Part shown: positions 1 to 7,649 of the stretch, one piece after another | Layout: the number at the start of each line of letters is the position of its first letter | Position numbering within the stretch: the stretch's first letter is position 1 | From: a virus | Virus record (IMG/VR): IMGVR_UViG_3300046387_000734 | Span: 1 to 23,811 of that record | DNA length: 23,811 nucleotides | Reading direction: 5' to 3' (one strand) | Position numbers and translations under genes: made by a program | The notes under the pieces: generated by a model | The model's input: only the letters and a program-made list of their open reading frames with translations | Databases searched by the model: none | What the model was told of the DNA's origin: nothing

Positions 1-1
1 G

Positions 2-325
2 AAGTTGAAATATCCATCAATGAAGCAATTTATTGAGAGTAATTTTGATGTAGAAGAGGTATCATCGAATGTGAATGAGTCTCTTGCTATGCTTTCATCA
101 TGTATTGAGATGGTTTATAATGAAGAAGAGAGTTGGGAGACAGATGATTGTTCTCCAGATGAATTGAAAGACTTTATTGAACAGTTAAACACTAAACAGT
201 TTAAGGATGTTGAAAACTTCTTTGATACCATGCCAAGATTAGAGCATAAAATCAAAGTCAAAAATCCAAATACTGGTGTTGAATCTGATGTAGTATTGGA
301 GGGACTGGCAAGTTTTTTCAGTTAG
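2..325 (+). CDS. 26: gp26-like baseplate hub / tail chaperone protein, 5' truncated by window
   Basis: The reading frame is open from the first bases, so the gene very probably starts upstream; the TTG at 5 and ATG at 20 are unlikely to be the true start. About 107 codons are visible. The C-terminal part carries an acidic helix followed by residues reading DFIEQLNTKQF, FFDTMPRLEHKI and NPNTGV, then VVLEGLASFF at the end. This is the pattern I know from the T4 gp26 / T4_baseplate family. In T4 gp26 is needed for hub assembly with gp51. The next ORF lies in the -1 frame, and the last codons before the TAG stop contain a T-TTT-TTC slippery heptamer preceded by a Shine-Dalgarno-like GGAGGG. The gene may therefore make both a normal and a frameshifted product. 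Family assignment is by recalled sequence pattern. Confidence 0.8.
   Translation, partial: KLKYPSMKQFIESNFDVEEVSSNVNESLAMLSSCIEMVYNEEESWETDDCSPDELKDFIEQLNTKQFKDVENFFDTMPRLEHKIKVKNPNTGVESDVVLEGLASFFS
298..319 (+). promoter_or_regulatory. Putative -1 programmed ribosomal frameshift element (SD-like GGAGGG plus T TTT TTC)
   Basis: GGAGGG (298-303) is followed after 9 nt by TTTTTTC (313-319). In the gp26-like frame the codons are AGT TTT TTC, so the heptamer is in the X XXY YYZ register. A -1 slip continues CAG TTA GGT ATG GCC into the 328-504 ORF and bypasses the TAG at 323-325. An SD-like element about 10 nt upstream is the known stimulator at E. coli dnaX. No start codon lies at a usable distance after this SD, and the 328 ATG has only AGG ending 1 nt upstream. 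I saw no strong downstream stem-loop. Frameshifting itself is inferred. Confidence 0.7.
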
Positions 326-327
326 GT

Positions 328-504
328 ATGGCCCACACGAATCTGGAGTCATACTATAAAATTAATTTTGCCTTGGTTCAGCATCATAAATACTCTTTGA
401 CTGAGATTGAAAACATGATGCCTTGGGAGAGAGATGTTTATGTCACTCTATTGAAACAGTATATTGATGAGGAAAATTTAAAACAACAACAAAGTAGATC
501 ATAG
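328..504 (+). CDS. 58-codon gp51-like ORF, probably the GT-type extension of the gp26-like protein
   Basis: The ORF runs ATG 328 to TAG 502-504 and encodes 58 residues, including YYKINFALVQHHKYSLTEIE and MMPWERDVY, then a Gln-rich end (KQQQSRS). The 'SLTEIENMMPWERDVY' pattern is seen in small phage tail assembly proteins; T4-like annotations often call the gene at this place gp51, the hub assembly catalyst. It lies in the -1 frame relative to the gp26-like gene and directly before tape-measure-like genes, which is the lambda G/GT layout. It has no usable ribosome binding site of its own: AGG at 324-326 is 1 nt from the ATG. It may be expressed only as a frameshift fusion, join(2..319,319..504), adding QLG plus these 58 residues. 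Its stop overlaps the next GTG as TAGTG. Confidence 0.72.
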   Translation: MAHTNLESYYKINFALVQHHKYSLTEIENMMPWERDVYVTLLKQYIDEENLKQQQSRS

Positions 505-1919
505 TGGCGGTTAAAAAATTACCTAAAATAAATGTTACCAAACTCACGGATGTGGGTATGGATAGTGGTGCTGTTACTTCAAAAAAGAGAAGAGGAAGAC
601 CTAAAAAATTACAGACACCTGCAGAGGTAGAAGCAGACATTAACTTAAGAGAATTTCAAAAGGCTCAAAAAAAAGTAAATGCATCTAAGTTGATGGGTTC
701 TCAGGTTAAGAAGACTAATGCAATTTTAATGGAATCAAATAAGATTCTTATGGATATTGCATCTGTTATATCAACTGACTTTACGACAAGGATTGACGGT
801 GAAAAACAAGAACTAAGAGATTTGCAATCTAAAAGACAGAAAGGTGAGGTTGCAGAGAAAGAAGGTAAATTAGAAGGTAAAGGGCAATCAACAAATAAAA
901 TTGGTGCAGCTGCACAAAAAATGATGCAACCTATCATGGGTGCCTTTGATAAAATAAAAGAATTAGTGTCAATTATTGGATTAGGAATACTTGGTAGTGG
1001 AGCACTTGAATTTTTAAAAGATCCAGCAAACCTTGAGAAGGTCAAGGGATTCTTTGATTTTATTGCCAAACATTGGAAATGGGTTTTAGGTGGATTAGGT
1101 GTATTAGTCGCACTTAAGTTTGTAGGGCCAATTATTACTCTTGTTAAAGTTGTAAGAAAGGCAGTTAAAATACTTCTAAAATTTGGTAAATTTGTTAAAA
1201 ATTTGCCGAAAAGATTAAGAGTTACAAGAAAATTAATCCAAAGAGCATTTAAGAAAAAATTTGGAACAAAGGTAGGAACAAAAATAGGAACAAAAATAGG
1301 GCAAAAAGTTACTAAGAAGGTAGCAACTAAAACTGCCACAAAAGTTGCGGTTAAGTCAGCAGGTAAAGGACTTGGAAAGTCAGTATTGAAAAAAATTCCT
1401 CTTGTAGGACTAGGATTAGGTGCAGCATTTGCAATCGATAGGTTAAGAGGGGGTGATTGGAGTGGTGCATTAATGGAATTAGGATCTGGTGCTGCGTCCA
1501 TGATTCCCGGTGTTGGAACTGCTGTATCTGTTGCTCTTGATGCTGGATTGATAGCAAAAGATGTTGTGGATGCAAAAAATCAAGAGGCAACTGAAGGTGG
1601 TGAAGTCACTGCAAGGAAAACAGGTGGAAATATATCAAAAGGAAAACCATATCTTGTTGGTGAAGGTGGCCCAGAATTATTCAAACCAAATATAAGTGGA
1701 TCATTATTGAGGGCGGGTGCTACAGCAGAAACATTAAAAACATTAGCAGAGGATGAATCACCAAACATAATTCAAATGGATTTACCTGCAATTAAATCAG
1801 CACCCCCAACTGTTCCAACAAAATCAGTTCCTGCAAATGAGGTTGAGTTGATAAGTCCTGTTAATACACTGAATGAATATATGTTGGTAGTACCTGATCT
1901 TCTAGGGATATCTGTATGA
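504..1919 (+). CDS. Tape-measure-like tail protein with N-terminal AT-hook-like motif (471 aa)
   Basis: The start is a GTG overlapping the previous stop (TAGTG); no SD is visible, so coupling is likely. Residues 27-35 read KKRRGRPKK, an AT-hook core. Residues 45-125 are charged and helical. Two hydrophobic stretches lie near 153-170 and 192-216. A Lys-rich repeat of GTKxGTKx type covers about 253-290, followed by a Gly/Ala-rich hydrophobic segment at 299-350. Residues 380-395 read GKPYLVGEGGPELFKP, a signature common near the C-terminus of phage tape measure proteins. Its place after the gp26/gp51-like pair agrees with a role in tail length or hub assembly. It is not obviously similar in sequence to T4 gp29 (about 590 aa), so an alternative is a hub-associated structural protein. 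Confidence 0.62.
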   Translation: MAVKKLPKINVTKLTDVGMDSGAVTSKKRRGRPKKLQTPAEVEADINLREFQKAQKKVNASKLMGSQVKKTNAILMESNKILMDIASVISTDFTTRIDGEKQELRDLQSKRQKGEVAEKEGKLEGKGQSTNKIGAAAQKMMQPIMGAFDKIKELVSIIGLGILGSGALEFLKDPANLEKVKGFFDFIAKHWKWVLGGLGVLVALKFVGPIITLVKVVRKAVKILLKFGKFVKNLPKRLRVTRKLIQRAFKKKFGTKVGTKIGTKIGQKVTKKVATKTATKVAVKSAGKGLGKSVLKKIPLVGLGLGAAFAIDRLRGGDWSGALMELGSGAASMIPGVGTAVSVALDAGLIAKDVVDAKNQEATEGGEVTARKTGGNISKGKPYLVGEGGPELFKPNISGSLLRAGATAETLKTLAEDESPNIIQMDLPAIKSAPPTVPTKSVPANEVELISPVNTLNEYMLVVPDLLGISV

Positions 1920-2923
1920 CAACTAACAACGCTGCAGCATCACAATTAAAATTAAATGTAACTAACATTAAAAGTGTGTTGGTTAAAGGTAATAAGAGTA
2001 TGACACGCTTGAAAGCGTTTAAGGCGAAAACAATATTTAATATGGAACAAGATGATTTAAGAAAGAAAGAAGAAGAGTCGTTAGAAGCAGTCAAACCAAA
2101 AAAGAAAAAGATTACAGCAGATAAATCACCAGTCAAATCTAAGGGTGGTATCTTAAATAAGTTGATGACATTTGCTGGTATTATATTAGGTGGTGTTTTA
2201 GTAAATGCATTACCAGCAATACTTAAAAAATTAAGAGATATATTTACATCGGTCTTTAATTTCTTAAAACCTGTTGGTAAAGCAATAATGGGAATTATAA
2301 ACTTCATTAGTGGTGACACGATGGATATGAGTAAATATGATTCTCAGAAAGCAACTGTTGATGATCAATTTAATCAGTTGAAAGAGGCATCAGATCAATT
2401 AAATGAAGACATTAAACCCATAACTGAGGTAGAATCATTACTAGGTGATTCCTCTGAATTGGATGAAGAGGGAGAAATTAAAGGTAAAGAAGAAGTAATT
2501 CAAGATAACCAAGAAACTGAATCAACAATAACACCAACTGACAATTCAATTGATACTAGTGGAATGGTAGAATCAACTACACCAGAGGAGAGAGAAAAGG
2601 CTGCAGTTCAAACTATGAAGACTGATCAGAATGTTCAGAAAAAGAATGAAGGTGGTAAGATAAGTACATCTAAAGGTAATATCAAAGATAGTGTCCCTGT
2701 ATTACTAAGCCCCGGTGAGTTTGTAATCAATCAGAAAATAGCAAAGAGTATTGGATATGAAAAATTAAAACAAATTAATGCAATAACTTCTAATTCTTCT
2801 GCTCAAATATCACCAAAAACACCCAATGATATTTCTATGTTAAATAATGGTAAGAAGAAAGGTAAAACTACAATCATAATGCAAACTCAAGTTGTTGAGA
2901 AAGTCACTCCAGTTCCAGTATAA
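1916..2923 (+). CDS. Second tape-measure-like tail protein (335 aa)
   Basis: ATG 1916 overlaps the preceding TGA by 4 nt, and AGGGA at 1904-1908 is a well-placed SD. The N-terminus is basic and Lys-rich (residues 50-75). A hydrophobic, membrane-like block covers about 80-133 and includes LMTFAGIILGGVLVNALP. Residues 138-245 are acidic, Ser/Thr-rich and probably disordered. Residues 246-289 hold GGKIS, then DSVPVLLSPGEFVINQKIA and a Gly-Tyr/Leu-Ile-Asn tail. This is the classic 'SPGEFVIN' tape-measure C-terminal signature. It differs from the 'GEGGPELF' signature of the gene before it, so the two neighbours may share or split one tape-measure function. Its stop overlaps the next ATG as TAATG. 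Confidence 0.6.
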   Translation: MTTNNAAASQLKLNVTNIKSVLVKGNKSMTRLKAFKAKTIFNMEQDDLRKKEEESLEAVKPKKKKITADKSPVKSKGGILNKLMTFAGIILGGVLVNALPAILKKLRDIFTSVFNFLKPVGKAIMGIINFISGDTMDMSKYDSQKATVDDQFNQLKEASDQLNEDIKPITEVESLLGDSSELDEEGEIKGKEEVIQDNQETESTITPTDNSIDTSGMVESTTPEEREKAAVQTMKTDQNVQKKNEGGKISTSKGNIKDSVPVLLSPGEFVINQKIAKSIGYEKLKQINAITSNSSAQISPKTPNDISMLNNGKKKGKTTIIMQTQVVEKVTPVPV

Positions 2924-4191
2924 TGTCAGCACCAGCAGCAGGCCCATCTAAGTACGATATAATTCAAATCGAAAAGGATGGAGAAACAATTGATCTTAAA
3001 GGTGGTACACTTAGTGTGGACTACTATGAGAGTTTGTATTCTCCAACTGTAACTGCAAAAATTGTATACATGGATGCAGGTGGTAATATCGAAGATAAAA
3101 AGTCATCTAAGTTTGTAAGTGTTAAAGAAGGTTTGCCTATAACAGGATTAGAGAGTGTTAAGATAAAAATATCACCTACTAGAGGTAAAGTCTTAGATTT
3201 TTCAAAAGATCCATTTAAGGTAGATGCTTGTCCAACTTTAAGTAAAGAGGCAAATCGTGAGACAGTTGCATTATCATTAGTTTCACAAAAACAAATAACA
3301 AATGATGAGACACCTATATTCGACAAATATACTGGTAAAATTAGTGATACAGTCAAAAAAATATTAAAAGAAAAATTTAAACTAACAAATGATAAAATTA
3401 AAATAGACCCTACAAGGAATGGATATAATTTTCTGGGCAAGGGTAGAGGTGGACTGAATTTGATTTTAGACTTATGTAGAAGATCAGTTCCTGTAAAGGG
3501 TGATGCTGGATATTTCTTCTATCAAACTAAGAGTGGATACAAATTTAGATCAATTGAATCATTGTTATCTGAAAAACAAAAATTTACTTTTAATTATTTT
3601 GGTGGATTTAAAAAAGATAATACAAAAGATGATAATGATAATAAACTAGTAAGGGAACCTATATTCCAGAAAGATCAAAATGTAAGTCAGGTTTTGAAAG
3701 GTGGAGTATATCGTAGTCGTAATATCTTTTTTGATCCACGCACTTTTTGCTATGAAGAGATTAATTATGACATTAGTGAAAAGGGTGTAAGTAAAACATT
3801 AGGTAAGGCTCCACCATTTGAGAAGGATGTAAAAGGATTTACAAAAACATTTCATCATATTTTAGATGTTGGAAGTTTAGATTCAAATGCAAGCACTGAA
3901 ATAAATAATGATCCTAGATTGTGGCAAGCATCATCTGTAATGAGATATAACTTACTACATTCACAAATAGTAAACATACAAGTTCCATGTAATTCTGAAA
4001 TTGAAGCAGGTGATATTGTACGACTTGAAATAGAATCAATTAGTGATAAAAAAGAAGAGAATCCATATGATGAACAACAAAGTGGTAATTATCTTATATT
4101 AAATCTTTGCCATCATTTTGATTCAAAGAGATCATTTACATCTATGACTTTAGTAAGAGACACTTATGGCAGACGCGGGAGTAAAAAATAA
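2923..4191 (+). CDS. Baseplate hub protein, gp27-like (422 aa)
   Basis: The length is close to T4 gp27 (about 390 aa). The N-terminus (residues 10-50) reads as beta strands of a hub tube-like domain (LKGGTLSVDYYESLY, then TAKIVYMDAGG). Residues 165-210 hold a Gly-rich turn and ILDLCRRSV, as in hub proteins that rebuild a second tube-like domain. The end, residues 387-415, reads SGNYLILNLCHHFD followed by SFTSMTLVRDTYG; 'SGxYLI..xxHxF' is the usual closing strand of phage hub proteins of the gp27/gpD type. It sits directly before the gp5-type OB-fold gene, the partner gp27 binds at the tail tip. TAATG overlaps join it to both neighbours; no clear SD is present at its own start. Confidence 0.68.
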   Translation: MSAPAAGPSKYDIIQIEKDGETIDLKGGTLSVDYYESLYSPTVTAKIVYMDAGGNIEDKKSSKFVSVKEGLPITGLESVKIKISPTRGKVLDFSKDPFKVDACPTLSKEANRETVALSLVSQKQITNDETPIFDKYTGKISDTVKKILKEKFKLTNDKIKIDPTRNGYNFLGKGRGGLNLILDLCRRSVPVKGDAGYFFYQTKSGYKFRSIESLLSEKQKFTFNYFGGFKKDNTKDDNDNKLVREPIFQKDQNVSQVLKGGVYRSRNIFFDPRTFCYEEINYDISEKGVSKTLGKAPPFEKDVKGFTKTFHHILDVGSLDSNASTEINNDPRLWQASSVMRYNLLHSQIVNIQVPCNSEIEAGDIVRLEIESISDKKEENPYDEQQSGNYLILNLCHHFDSKRSFTSMTLVRDTYGRRGSKK

Positions 4192-4988
4192 TGTTTGAAT
4201 TACCTAGTTTTTTTAATTCAAAACTTGAACCTTTTATAGGAAAAGTTGTTTCCCAAAAGGCACAAAAGGCCCAAGTCGGTGGGATGGGATGGGGACATAG
4301 ATTTAAAGTTCGTATCATGGGTACATACTCTGAGAATGATAATGTTGAAGATAAAGATTGCCATTCAGCAGTTGTGATGTTAGGTGTGACTGATGGAAGT
4401 GGTGCTGCAAATAGATTAAAATCTGTAAAAATTACACAAAATGATATTGTTTTTGGATTCTTTTTATCACCGGATCAAAACTTTCCTGTAATTACTGGTG
4501 TGATGGGAAGACAAAATAAAAAACATCTTAAAAACTGTGGTGGTAAATTTGGTGTTGGATCTGGTCATACATCTGACTTAAAGCCTGGTGGAACTGGAAA
4601 AAATGAATTTAATGAACAAAATAATATGCCCACACAGGGTTTAGGTAATGATGGTAAAACTGGTACTGGTGAAGGTAAAGCAGTGAATGATGCAAAACTA
4701 GAAGCAGCAGGTCTTGATCCAAAAAATCAAGAGGTGAGTACAAATCAAGATCCAAAGGGTTTTTCTAACTTTGATTTTACAGGATTAGATCAAGATAGTA
4801 TTAAAGAAATAGTGACTGAGAGTAAGGCATTTGCTGAAAAAGCAGGGAAAGATCTATCTAATTTAAAAGACACTATAATTGAAGAAGCACCGTTTGATGA
4901 ATTGAAAGGGGTTGCTGAAAGATTGACACCAATACTAAAAGAAACTGCAGAAAGTTTTGATATTGAAAGTACCTTTGAAATGTTCTAA
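4191..4988 (+). CDS. 5: gp5-like baseplate hub OB-fold protein without lysozyme domain (265 aa)
   Basis: Residues about 14-112 match a gp5/VgrG-type OB-fold: GKVVSQKAQKAQ, HRFKVRIMGTYSE, CHSAVVMLGVTDGSG, a gap-filling KITQNDIVFGFFLSPDQ, then FPVITGVMGRQN. The order 'formula for flow, pressure, version of GxxxG at the end' is that of T4 gp5 N-terminal domains. The rest (residues 115-265) is Gly/Asn-rich and then acidic and helical; I see no T4-lysozyme catalytic region and no C-terminal beta-helix repeats. A separate beta-spike gene lies at 7119-7649, so the three domains of T4 gp5 appear to be split or reduced here. GGGAG at 4177-4181 is a good SD 9 nt before the ATG. Confidence 0.72.
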   Translation: MFELPSFFNSKLEPFIGKVVSQKAQKAQVGGMGWGHRFKVRIMGTYSENDNVEDKDCHSAVVMLGVTDGSGAANRLKSVKITQNDIVFGFFLSPDQNFPVITGVMGRQNKKHLKNCGGKFGVGSGHTSDLKPGGTGKNEFNEQNNMPTQGLGNDGKTGTGEGKAVNDAKLEAAGLDPKNQEVSTNQDPKGFSNFDFTGLDQDSIKEIVTESKAFAEKAGKDLSNLKDTIIEEAPFDELKGVAERLTPILKETAESFDIESTFEMF

Positions 4989-4994
4989 TAAATA
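4987..4994 (+). promoter_or_regulatory. T4-type late box AATAAATA
   Basis: AATAAATA is 7/8 to the T4 late consensus TATAAATA. It overlaps the TAA stop (4986-4988) of the gp5-like gene and lies 19 nt before ATG 5014. AGGAA at 5000-5004 serves as SD. Confidence 0.5.
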
Positions 4995-5013
4995 AGTATA
5001 GGAAAGTAGTATT

Positions 5014-7119
5014 ATGGCAGACAAATTCTTACCAGAAATTAGTGAAATTACACAAACTTTCAAGGAAAAATCACCAATACCAAGTGTATTAAACCTTGAA
5101 CAGAAAAAAGTTTTCACTCAATTGATTAAGGACAATCCTTATGGGTTGCAAGATAATATCAAAACTTTAAAGGAAAATTTTCCTTCAGATTTTGGTGGAG
5201 TTTTTCCAACCTCTGAGTCTGAATTAGAGTCTTTTGATAAAAATAAGTTTGCTTCATTGCTTGATAGGCAGAAGTCATATGGTGACATAGCAACACTATT
5301 TCCTCTTGAACCACTTTCTGTAACCACAGGTGAGATTATTATTTTACCTGATGGTACAAGTGATAGATTCTTCGAGAAGGTCGAAGCGAAGATGCAAAAT
5401 TATTTTAACTCTATATCAAAGGTAAATGATTTCGCTACAGATTTACCAAATGAATTAAGTAAACTGACCAAATCCATTGGTGCTGCATCACAAACATTTG
5501 TTGGCAGAATATCAAATGCTCTACAGGATAGTTTAGTTGGTTTTATTGACGGAGGTATGGCAAAACTTGCAAGTCAGGTATTTGCAAGTAAAGTTCCCGG
5601 TGCAACAGGTATTGTAACAGGACTAGCAGGTCAACTTTCAGGTGTAACTGATAAGTTGTTCAGTGGTATGGAGTGTCTAACATCAAAGGTAACTGGTGCA
5701 ATGGGTGGTGTGATTAAGGACATGTTAGGTGGAATGACTAAAAATATGCTCAATGCTCCGACTTGTGCAATTCAACAGTTTATCGGTGGGTTGACAAATA
5801 AAATTGCAGATTCAATGCAATCAATCACAAAACCATTACTTAGTCCGATACTTGGTATTCTTGGCCCAATCGGTGCTAAGTTTGATGTAAAGGATACCAT
5901 AATGGGTGGTATTGATTTTATGAAGAAAGCAGGTAATCTTTTCAAATGTGCACCTCCACTCAAGCAAACATCTTCTTCAAAGTTTGTGATTGATGGTGGA
6001 CTTAAGAAAGATAAGACTCAAGGTGAAAGTCAAGGACTTTTAGATCAAGCATTTGGTGCAGCATCTACAGCATCAGGATTGATTGATAAAGCAAAAGGAT
6101 TTTTAGATAGTGGTGTTCCTTCAGGACTGAGTAAGTTTGAAGAACAGTATGGACAATGGAAAATATTTGGATCAACAGTCGGTGAAGCAGCAGATCAAGG
6201 AATTGGTGGTGGTAACTGTTATACTGGTAATAATTTTAGTTGTGGCCCTGCAAACATAGACATCTTTGGTGGTAGTGGTCAAGGTGCAACAGGTAAAGTC
6301 ATACTCGGAAACTTTATATCTAAGTTTGATAAAGAGGATATGTTTGGTACACTATCAAGAACAGCAAGTATCATTGGTGTTGATATCACAAATCCGGGTG
6401 AAGGATATGCAGAAGGCCCATTAATTGATTTTAATGATAAGTGTAATCAAGGTCGTGGTGCATATGGTAAAGCAATCGTAGATAAAAACATGAAATCACC
6501 AACCTATGGTCAGGTGACTTCAATCGTAATACTTAGCCCCGGTGAAAATTTCCCAACAGATGGATCTGAGGAAAAGGAAGCATTTATAAGAGATGTTATT
6601 ATTGAAGATCCCGGAATTGGATATGAAGATGCTTCTATTTCAGATGACATTAGACCAATCATTCAAAATGGTCGTATTGCTGCGATTGAAATTGTAGAAC
6701 AAATACCTTATAATAGATTACCAGACCTATCAGTTGAATCAGAAACTGGATATGGAGCTGTTATTCGACCTATATTATCTACAGAAAGAGATGAAAGAAG
6801 AACTGATCCAATTCAGGCAGGTGTATTTAAGGTTGTTCAATGTGTGGGAGCATTTTCATCAGGAACAACGCAACAAGAAACTACACAACTTGATGTTGTA
6901 AGAGAAGTTGAAGAGACTGCATCAACACCTGTAACAACTACAACCACAGAGACAAATGTTTCCGACACCACAACCGAGACTACTACAAGTAGCACTACTC
7001 AAACTAACACAACTAACAACACAAGTCAGCAAACGACTGGACAGAGTGACCCTCCTTCTAATAATAACGATTCTGGTGGTAGCGGGTCTGAGGGATCAGG
7101 TGGGGGTTACGGATACTAA
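5014..7119 (+). CDS. Virion structural protein, probable baseplate/tail-tip component (701 aa)
   Basis: I do not recognise a T4 orthologue. The N-terminal 150 residues are charged and helical. Residues 160-310 are Gly/Met/Ala-rich amphipathic repeats (GMAKLASQVFASKVPGA, AMGGVIKDMLGGMTKNML). Residues about 450-590 hold beta repeats with NPGEGY, SPGENF and DPGIGY turns, a unit common in marine T4-like virion proteins. Residues 618-680 form a Thr/Ser-rich linker and the last 15 residues are Gly/Ser with a GGGYGY end, which suggests a flexible, exposed tail. It lies between the gp5-like OB-fold gene and the beta-spike, so a tail-tip position is inferred. A late box and SD precede it; its stop overlaps the next ATG (TAATG). 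Confidence 0.55.
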   Translation: MADKFLPEISEITQTFKEKSPIPSVLNLEQKKVFTQLIKDNPYGLQDNIKTLKENFPSDFGGVFPTSESELESFDKNKFASLLDRQKSYGDIATLFPLEPLSVTTGEIIILPDGTSDRFFEKVEAKMQNYFNSISKVNDFATDLPNELSKLTKSIGAASQTFVGRISNALQDSLVGFIDGGMAKLASQVFASKVPGATGIVTGLAGQLSGVTDKLFSGMECLTSKVTGAMGGVIKDMLGGMTKNMLNAPTCAIQQFIGGLTNKIADSMQSITKPLLSPILGILGPIGAKFDVKDTIMGGIDFMKKAGNLFKCAPPLKQTSSSKFVIDGGLKKDKTQGESQGLLDQAFGAASTASGLIDKAKGFLDSGVPSGLSKFEEQYGQWKIFGSTVGEAADQGIGGGNCYTGNNFSCGPANIDIFGGSGQGATGKVILGNFISKFDKEDMFGTLSRTASIIGVDITNPGEGYAEGPLIDFNDKCNQGRGAYGKAIVDKNMKSPTYGQVTSIVILSPGENFPTDGSEEKEAFIRDVIIEDPGIGYEDASISDDIRPIIQNGRIAAIEIVEQIPYNRLPDLSVESETGYGAVIRPILSTERDERRTDPIQAGVFKVVQCVGAFSSGTTQQETTQLDVVREVEETASTPVTTTTTETNVSDTTTETTTSSTTQTNTTNNTSQQTTGQSDPPSNNNDSGGSGSEGSGGGYGY

Positions 7120-7649
7120 TGTCAAAGGAAGCAAGACAACTTGAGATATTTGGTGAAAAGTTATACTTTGAAACCAATACTGACAGAGTAGATAGTAATG
7201 GGCCTGCTGCGTATGTATTGGCATCACAGACAAGTGATAAAGTAAAGTATAATCAGAGTTTGCATGAAGGATCAGGAGATTCGAGAATATATGCAGAGAA
7301 GAGATTGCAGATAGAGTCAGGAGTTAAAAGTGAGACAAACAATCAAGCATTTAATATTCGAGTAAAAAATGGTCATGGAAATATCACAGCAGAGAATGGT
7401 AACTTTACTCTTGCAGGTGATAAAATTGTAATACAGGCAGATAGTGAATTAGTTTTACACTCACCAAATATCAAAATAGGTTATGCTCAGCCCGGAAGCA
7501 CAGATCAAGTTAGTATCAATGCACAGAATATAAAATTAAATGCTGCTGGTAAATGCACACTCCGAAATAAAATAATGTATAAAAATGGTTTGACATCACC
7601 TTTCTCAGCACTTGCAAACAGGTGGTATAACAGTCTTCTTCCGGGATAA
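7119..7649 (+). CDS. Baseplate spike-like beta protein, resembling the C-terminal beta-helix of gp5/VgrG (176 aa)
   Basis: Residues about 50-150 are a run of short beta strands with small turns: NIRVKNGHGNITAENG, NFTLAGDKIVIQADSELVLH, NIKIGY, VSINAQNIKLNAAGKCTL. Alternating 'I-x-A/G' strands of this sort build the triple beta-helix spike of T4 gp5 and VgrG. The N-terminal 45 residues look like an attachment region. The short C-terminus ends NSLLPG and may be the tip or a PAAR-like-protein docking point; I see no His/Cys metal set of a full PAAR domain. It probably forms the needle that the OB-fold gp5-like protein lacks. TAATG overlaps link it to both neighbours. Confidence 0.6.
   Translation: MSKEARQLEIFGEKLYFETNTDRVDSNGPAAYVLASQTSDKVKYNQSLHEGSGDSRIYAEKRLQIESGVKSETNNQAFNIRVKNGHGNITAENGNFTLAGDKIVIQADSELVLHSPNIKIGYAQPGSTDQVSINAQNIKLNAAGKCTLRNKIMYKNGLTSPFSALANRWYNSLLPG

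Noticed and set aside
385-392. CATAAATA late-box-like sequence in the gp51-like ORF
   Set aside because: 112 nt before the next start and inside coding sequence; not distinguishable from chance.
701-1501. 266-codon ORF on the minus strand
   Set aside because: Lies fully inside the 471-aa tape-measure-like gene, lacks a start signal, and its composition is that of a shadow frame.
3900-3907. AATAAATA late box inside the hub gene
   Set aside because: It is mid-gene with no start codon at fitting distance; chance match in AT-rich DNA. It is a useful warning for the other 7/8 boxes.
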